From the NCBI GenBank assembly GCA_016220085.1, contig JACRIN010000048.1:1-45678 (forward strand): a DNA stretch of 45,678 bases. Reading direction: 5' to 3'. Under the pieces are notes generated by a model that worked only from the letters and a program-made list of their open reading frames with translations, had not been told where the DNA came from and did no database searches. The position numbers and the translations under genes are program-made. This DNA is from Planctomycetota bacterium. GTDB lineage: Bacteria; Planctomycetota; UBA1135; GCA-002686595. Below are positions 44,104-45,678 of this stretch, piece after piece. Every line of letters starts with the position of its first letter. The first letter of the stretch is position 1.

Positions 44104-44730
44104 ATGCCGAAAGACTTGCGCGCTTCCGATCCGCGTCGCCCTGCACGAGCGAGAACGCTCGCACGCCTGCTCGCCGCGCTTGCGTGCGTCGCGCTGCCGG
44201 TCGCGTGCGCGAACCCGGCGAAGCCGAGCATCGCCGAGCACGAGCGCGACGACGCGGCGGGTCTGCGCGAGCACGCCGAGCGAGCGCGCTCTCTGTTCGA
44301 GGCCGGCCGCCTCGACGAGGCCGACGCCCTGGCGCGAGACGCGTGGCAATCCCAGGTCGCGCTCCACGGCCGCGGTCGGCCCGAGCCGCGCGCGACCGCG
44401 AGGCTGGTCGCTGCGATCGCGTCCGCGCGCGGCCGGCACTTCGCGGCGGCGGAGGTTTTGCGAGCCGTGCTCGCGGAGTGGAACGCTTCCGACGCGGACC
44501 GAGAGCCGCGCTTCGAGTGCACGCTCGCGCTCGCCGCCGTGCTCGCCGCCGCCGATCGGATCCGCGAAGCGCGCGACGTGTTGGTCGAGCTCGATCTGGA
44601 GATCGATGCGACCGCGGAGCCTGCCGCCGTCGAGCACGCCGTCGAGCACTCTGCGTGGCACGCCGCGTGGCACGCGCGGATGCGCGAGCTCTATCCGACC
44701 ACCCTGCGCGAGACGATCGACATCTACTGA
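44104..44730 (+). CDS. Small exported TPR-like protein
   Basis: A 208-residue protein with a long basic N-terminus and a hydrophobic signal segment ending in LPVAC (C35), so it is exported and possibly lipidated, although the lipobox is imperfect. The remainder is helical and contains TPR-like units (ERARSLFEAGRLDEADALAR, RGRHFAAAEVLRAVLAEW, DRIREARDVLVELDLE). It has no recognised enzymatic domain. It ends with a seven-base overlap against the convergent glycosyltransferase gene. TAGATT at 44066-44071 may be its -10 box. Identity beyond TPR-like is unknown. Confidence 0.7.
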   Translation: MPKDLRASDPRRPARARTLARLLAALACVALPVACANPAKPSIAEHERDDAAGLREHAERARSLFEAGRLDEADALARDAWQSQVALHGRGRPEPRATARLVAAIASARGRHFAAAEVLRAVLAEWNASDADREPRFECTLALAAVLAAADRIREARDVLVELDLEIDATAEPAAVEHAVEHSAWHAAWHARMRELYPTTLRETIDIY

Positions 44731-45678
44731 CGCCGGTCGGGCAGCGCGCGCAGGAACTCGAACGAGCGTCGCGCGACCGCCGACCACGCGCAATCGTGTT
44801 CGACGAAGCGCCGCGCGGCCGCTTCGAGCCTCGCGCGCTCCGCCGGCGAGTCGCACAGGCGCACCAAGAGCCGCGCGAGGCTTGCGACCTCATCCGCGTC
44901 GGGCTTCACCTTGAGCACGCACGCGTCGGGGAGCTCGCTCTGCTCGTCGGAGTCGGTCGCGATCACTCCGCGGCCGAGCGAGAGCGACTGGAACACGCCG
45001 CCCGAGCTCCCTCCGGTCGACGGTCCGCGCAGTTGCACCGCGAAATCGCCGGCACGGAGCCAACGTCGGCCGAGATCCTCGTCGACCCAGCCGGTGCAGT
45101 GCACGCCCGCACCGAGGTCGAGCTCGCGCACCAAGCGTTCCGCGTCGAAGTGCTCGGTCTGGAGCGCGCCGACGAGCGCGAGGTGTAGGCTCGGCCGTTC
45201 GCGGCGCGCGAGCGCGAACGCGCGCAGCAGCGGCTCGATGCGCTTGTGCGCCTGCACGTGACCGAAACTGGTGACGAGACAGCCGTCGACGACGTTCTGC
45301 GACAGCCCGAGCGCGCGCCGCGTCTCGCGCCGATCCTCGCCGGGCCAAGTCTGGTCGTGCGAATCCTCGCCGTGCCGATGCACGTCGTGCTGGGCGTGAT
45401 CGTGCTGCTCCTCGCCGCCCGGATCCAACTCGTGCGGATCCAAATCGTGCCGGGCCACGTTGCGCCGGTCCTCGTCGTGCCGGTCCTCGTCGCGCTGGGC
45501 CTGGTCGCGCCACGCCTCGTCGCGCCAGTGAGGATGCGCGCCGTGGTGCACGACGGCGATCGGCGGCGCGTCGGGGCGCGCGGCGAGGATCCGGCGCCGC
45601 ACGAAGTCGCTGTGGACGACGAATGAGTCCGCGTGCGCGACGATCGAACGGTTGAACGGCAATCGAAAGCGCTCGCGA
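44724..45678 (-). CDS. Glycosyltransferase family 4-like protein, interrupted by an in-frame repeat (5' end outside window)
   Basis: The frame is open to the window edge, so the N-terminus is missing. The visible part starts in the first Rossmann-like domain (SIVAHADSFVVHSDFVRR, then IAVVHHGAH) and continues with the GT-B C-terminal domain: TSFGHVQAHKRIEPLLRAF, GWVDEDLGRRWLRAGDF, and a nucleotide-sugar binding region with GGSSGGVFQSLSLGRGVIA. This is the layout of retaining group-1 glycosyltransferases. Between HHGAH and LGLSQNVVD a low-complexity stretch of about 70 residues, rich in Asp, Arg, His and Glu, is encoded by 15-bp repeats (45324-45533) and is not part of the fold. The enzyme probably acts in cell-envelope glycan synthesis; the sugar is unknown. 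Confidence 0.85.
   Translation of the reverse strand, partial: RERFRLPFNRSIVAHADSFVVHSDFVRRRILAARPDAPPIAVVHHGAHPHWRDEAWRDQAQRDEDRHDEDRRNVARHDLDPHELDPGGEEQHDHAQHDVHRHGEDSHDQTWPGEDRRETRRALGLSQNVVDGCLVTSFGHVQAHKRIEPLLRAFALARRERPSLHLALVGALQTEHFDAERLVRELDLGAGVHCTGWVDEDLGRRWLRAGDFAVQLRGPSTGGSSGGVFQSLSLGRGVIATDSDEQSELPDACVLKVKPDADEVASLARLLVRLCDSPAERARLEAAARRFVEHDCAWSAVARRSFEFLRALPDRRQ
45324..45533. repeat. Degenerate 15-bp tandem repeat, about 14 units, inside the glycosyltransferase gene
   Basis: From 45324 the plus strand can be cut every 15 bases into units such as GTCGTGCCGGTCCTC (45474-45488), GTTGCGCCGGTCCTC (45459-45473) and GTCGCGCTGGGCCTG (45489-45503), with the constant core TCG(T/C)GC at positions 2-7. 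The units diverge towards the left end. Because 15 is a multiple of three, the host frame is kept, and on the coding strand each unit adds five residues of the type (R/H)-D-E-D-x. Confidence 0.8.

Overview
The window is a GC-rich bacterial chromosome segment that looks like a member of the Planctomycetota. The evidence is a pair of secreted proteins ending in a C-terminal module (LGC-x-PxI...G-x-PSAS...) that I associate with planctomycete secretomes, a lipoprotein sulfatase-fold enzyme, an alternative complex III (ACIII) respiratory operon, and very high GC third-position usage throughout. This is an inference from family content; there is no rRNA or other phylogenetic marker beyond mutS and pckA.

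Left part (1-15033). A possible transposase tail at the edge is followed by an EamA permease, a DUF59/SufT-like Fe-S assembly factor, and a convergent three-gene unit (TPR protein, radical SAM protein, GH16 glycosidase lipoprotein). Next come ATP-dependent PEP carboxykinase, a GalE-like epimerase, and a gene-free stretch holding two terminator-like hairpins. A three-lipoprotein operon (COG3014, YcfL, LpoB) follows, probably linked to peptidoglycan synthase activation, and then mutS and a coupled YjgN/M48 membrane-protease pair.

Core (15042-33550, minus strand). Sixteen tightly packed or overlapping genes form one respiratory operon: actA, actB, actC, an actD-actE fusion, actF, a small membrane protein, a cytochrome-oxidase subunit II-like protein, a subunit I-like protein, a TauE/SafE-type membrane protein, ccoI, ccoS, a ccoN-ccoO fusion, ccoQ, a single-haem ccoP, ccoG and a 42-residue FixH-like peptide. 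The expected electron path is menaquinol to ACIII to cytochrome c to oxidase. The striking point is that the aa3-like pair next to ACIII has lost its catalytic metal ligands: subunit I lacks the haem a3 axial His, one CuB His and the cross-linking Tyr, and subunit II lacks all CuA ligands but keeps a C-terminal haem c. The low-spin haem ligands of subunit I remain. The cbb3 enzyme in the same operon keeps its active site. I infer that the aa3-like pair is an electron-transfer or structural bridge between ACIII and the cbb3 oxidase.

Right part (34229-45678). korAB (2-oxoacid:ferredoxin oxidoreductase) lies upstream of the ACIII operon and is separated from it by a strong hairpin and an 18-bp tandem repeat. 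Beyond it are two secreted proteins with related C-terminal modules, plus two decayed copies of that kind of module. After these come a sulfatase-fold lipoprotein with Thr at the nucleophile position, a small TPR-like exported protein, and a glycosyltransferase (truncated by the window) whose coding sequence is interrupted in frame by about fourteen degenerate 15-bp repeats.

Start codons were chosen by hand from Shine-Dalgarno sites, overlaps and family N-termini. Promoter calls are weak by nature, and no database search was possible.
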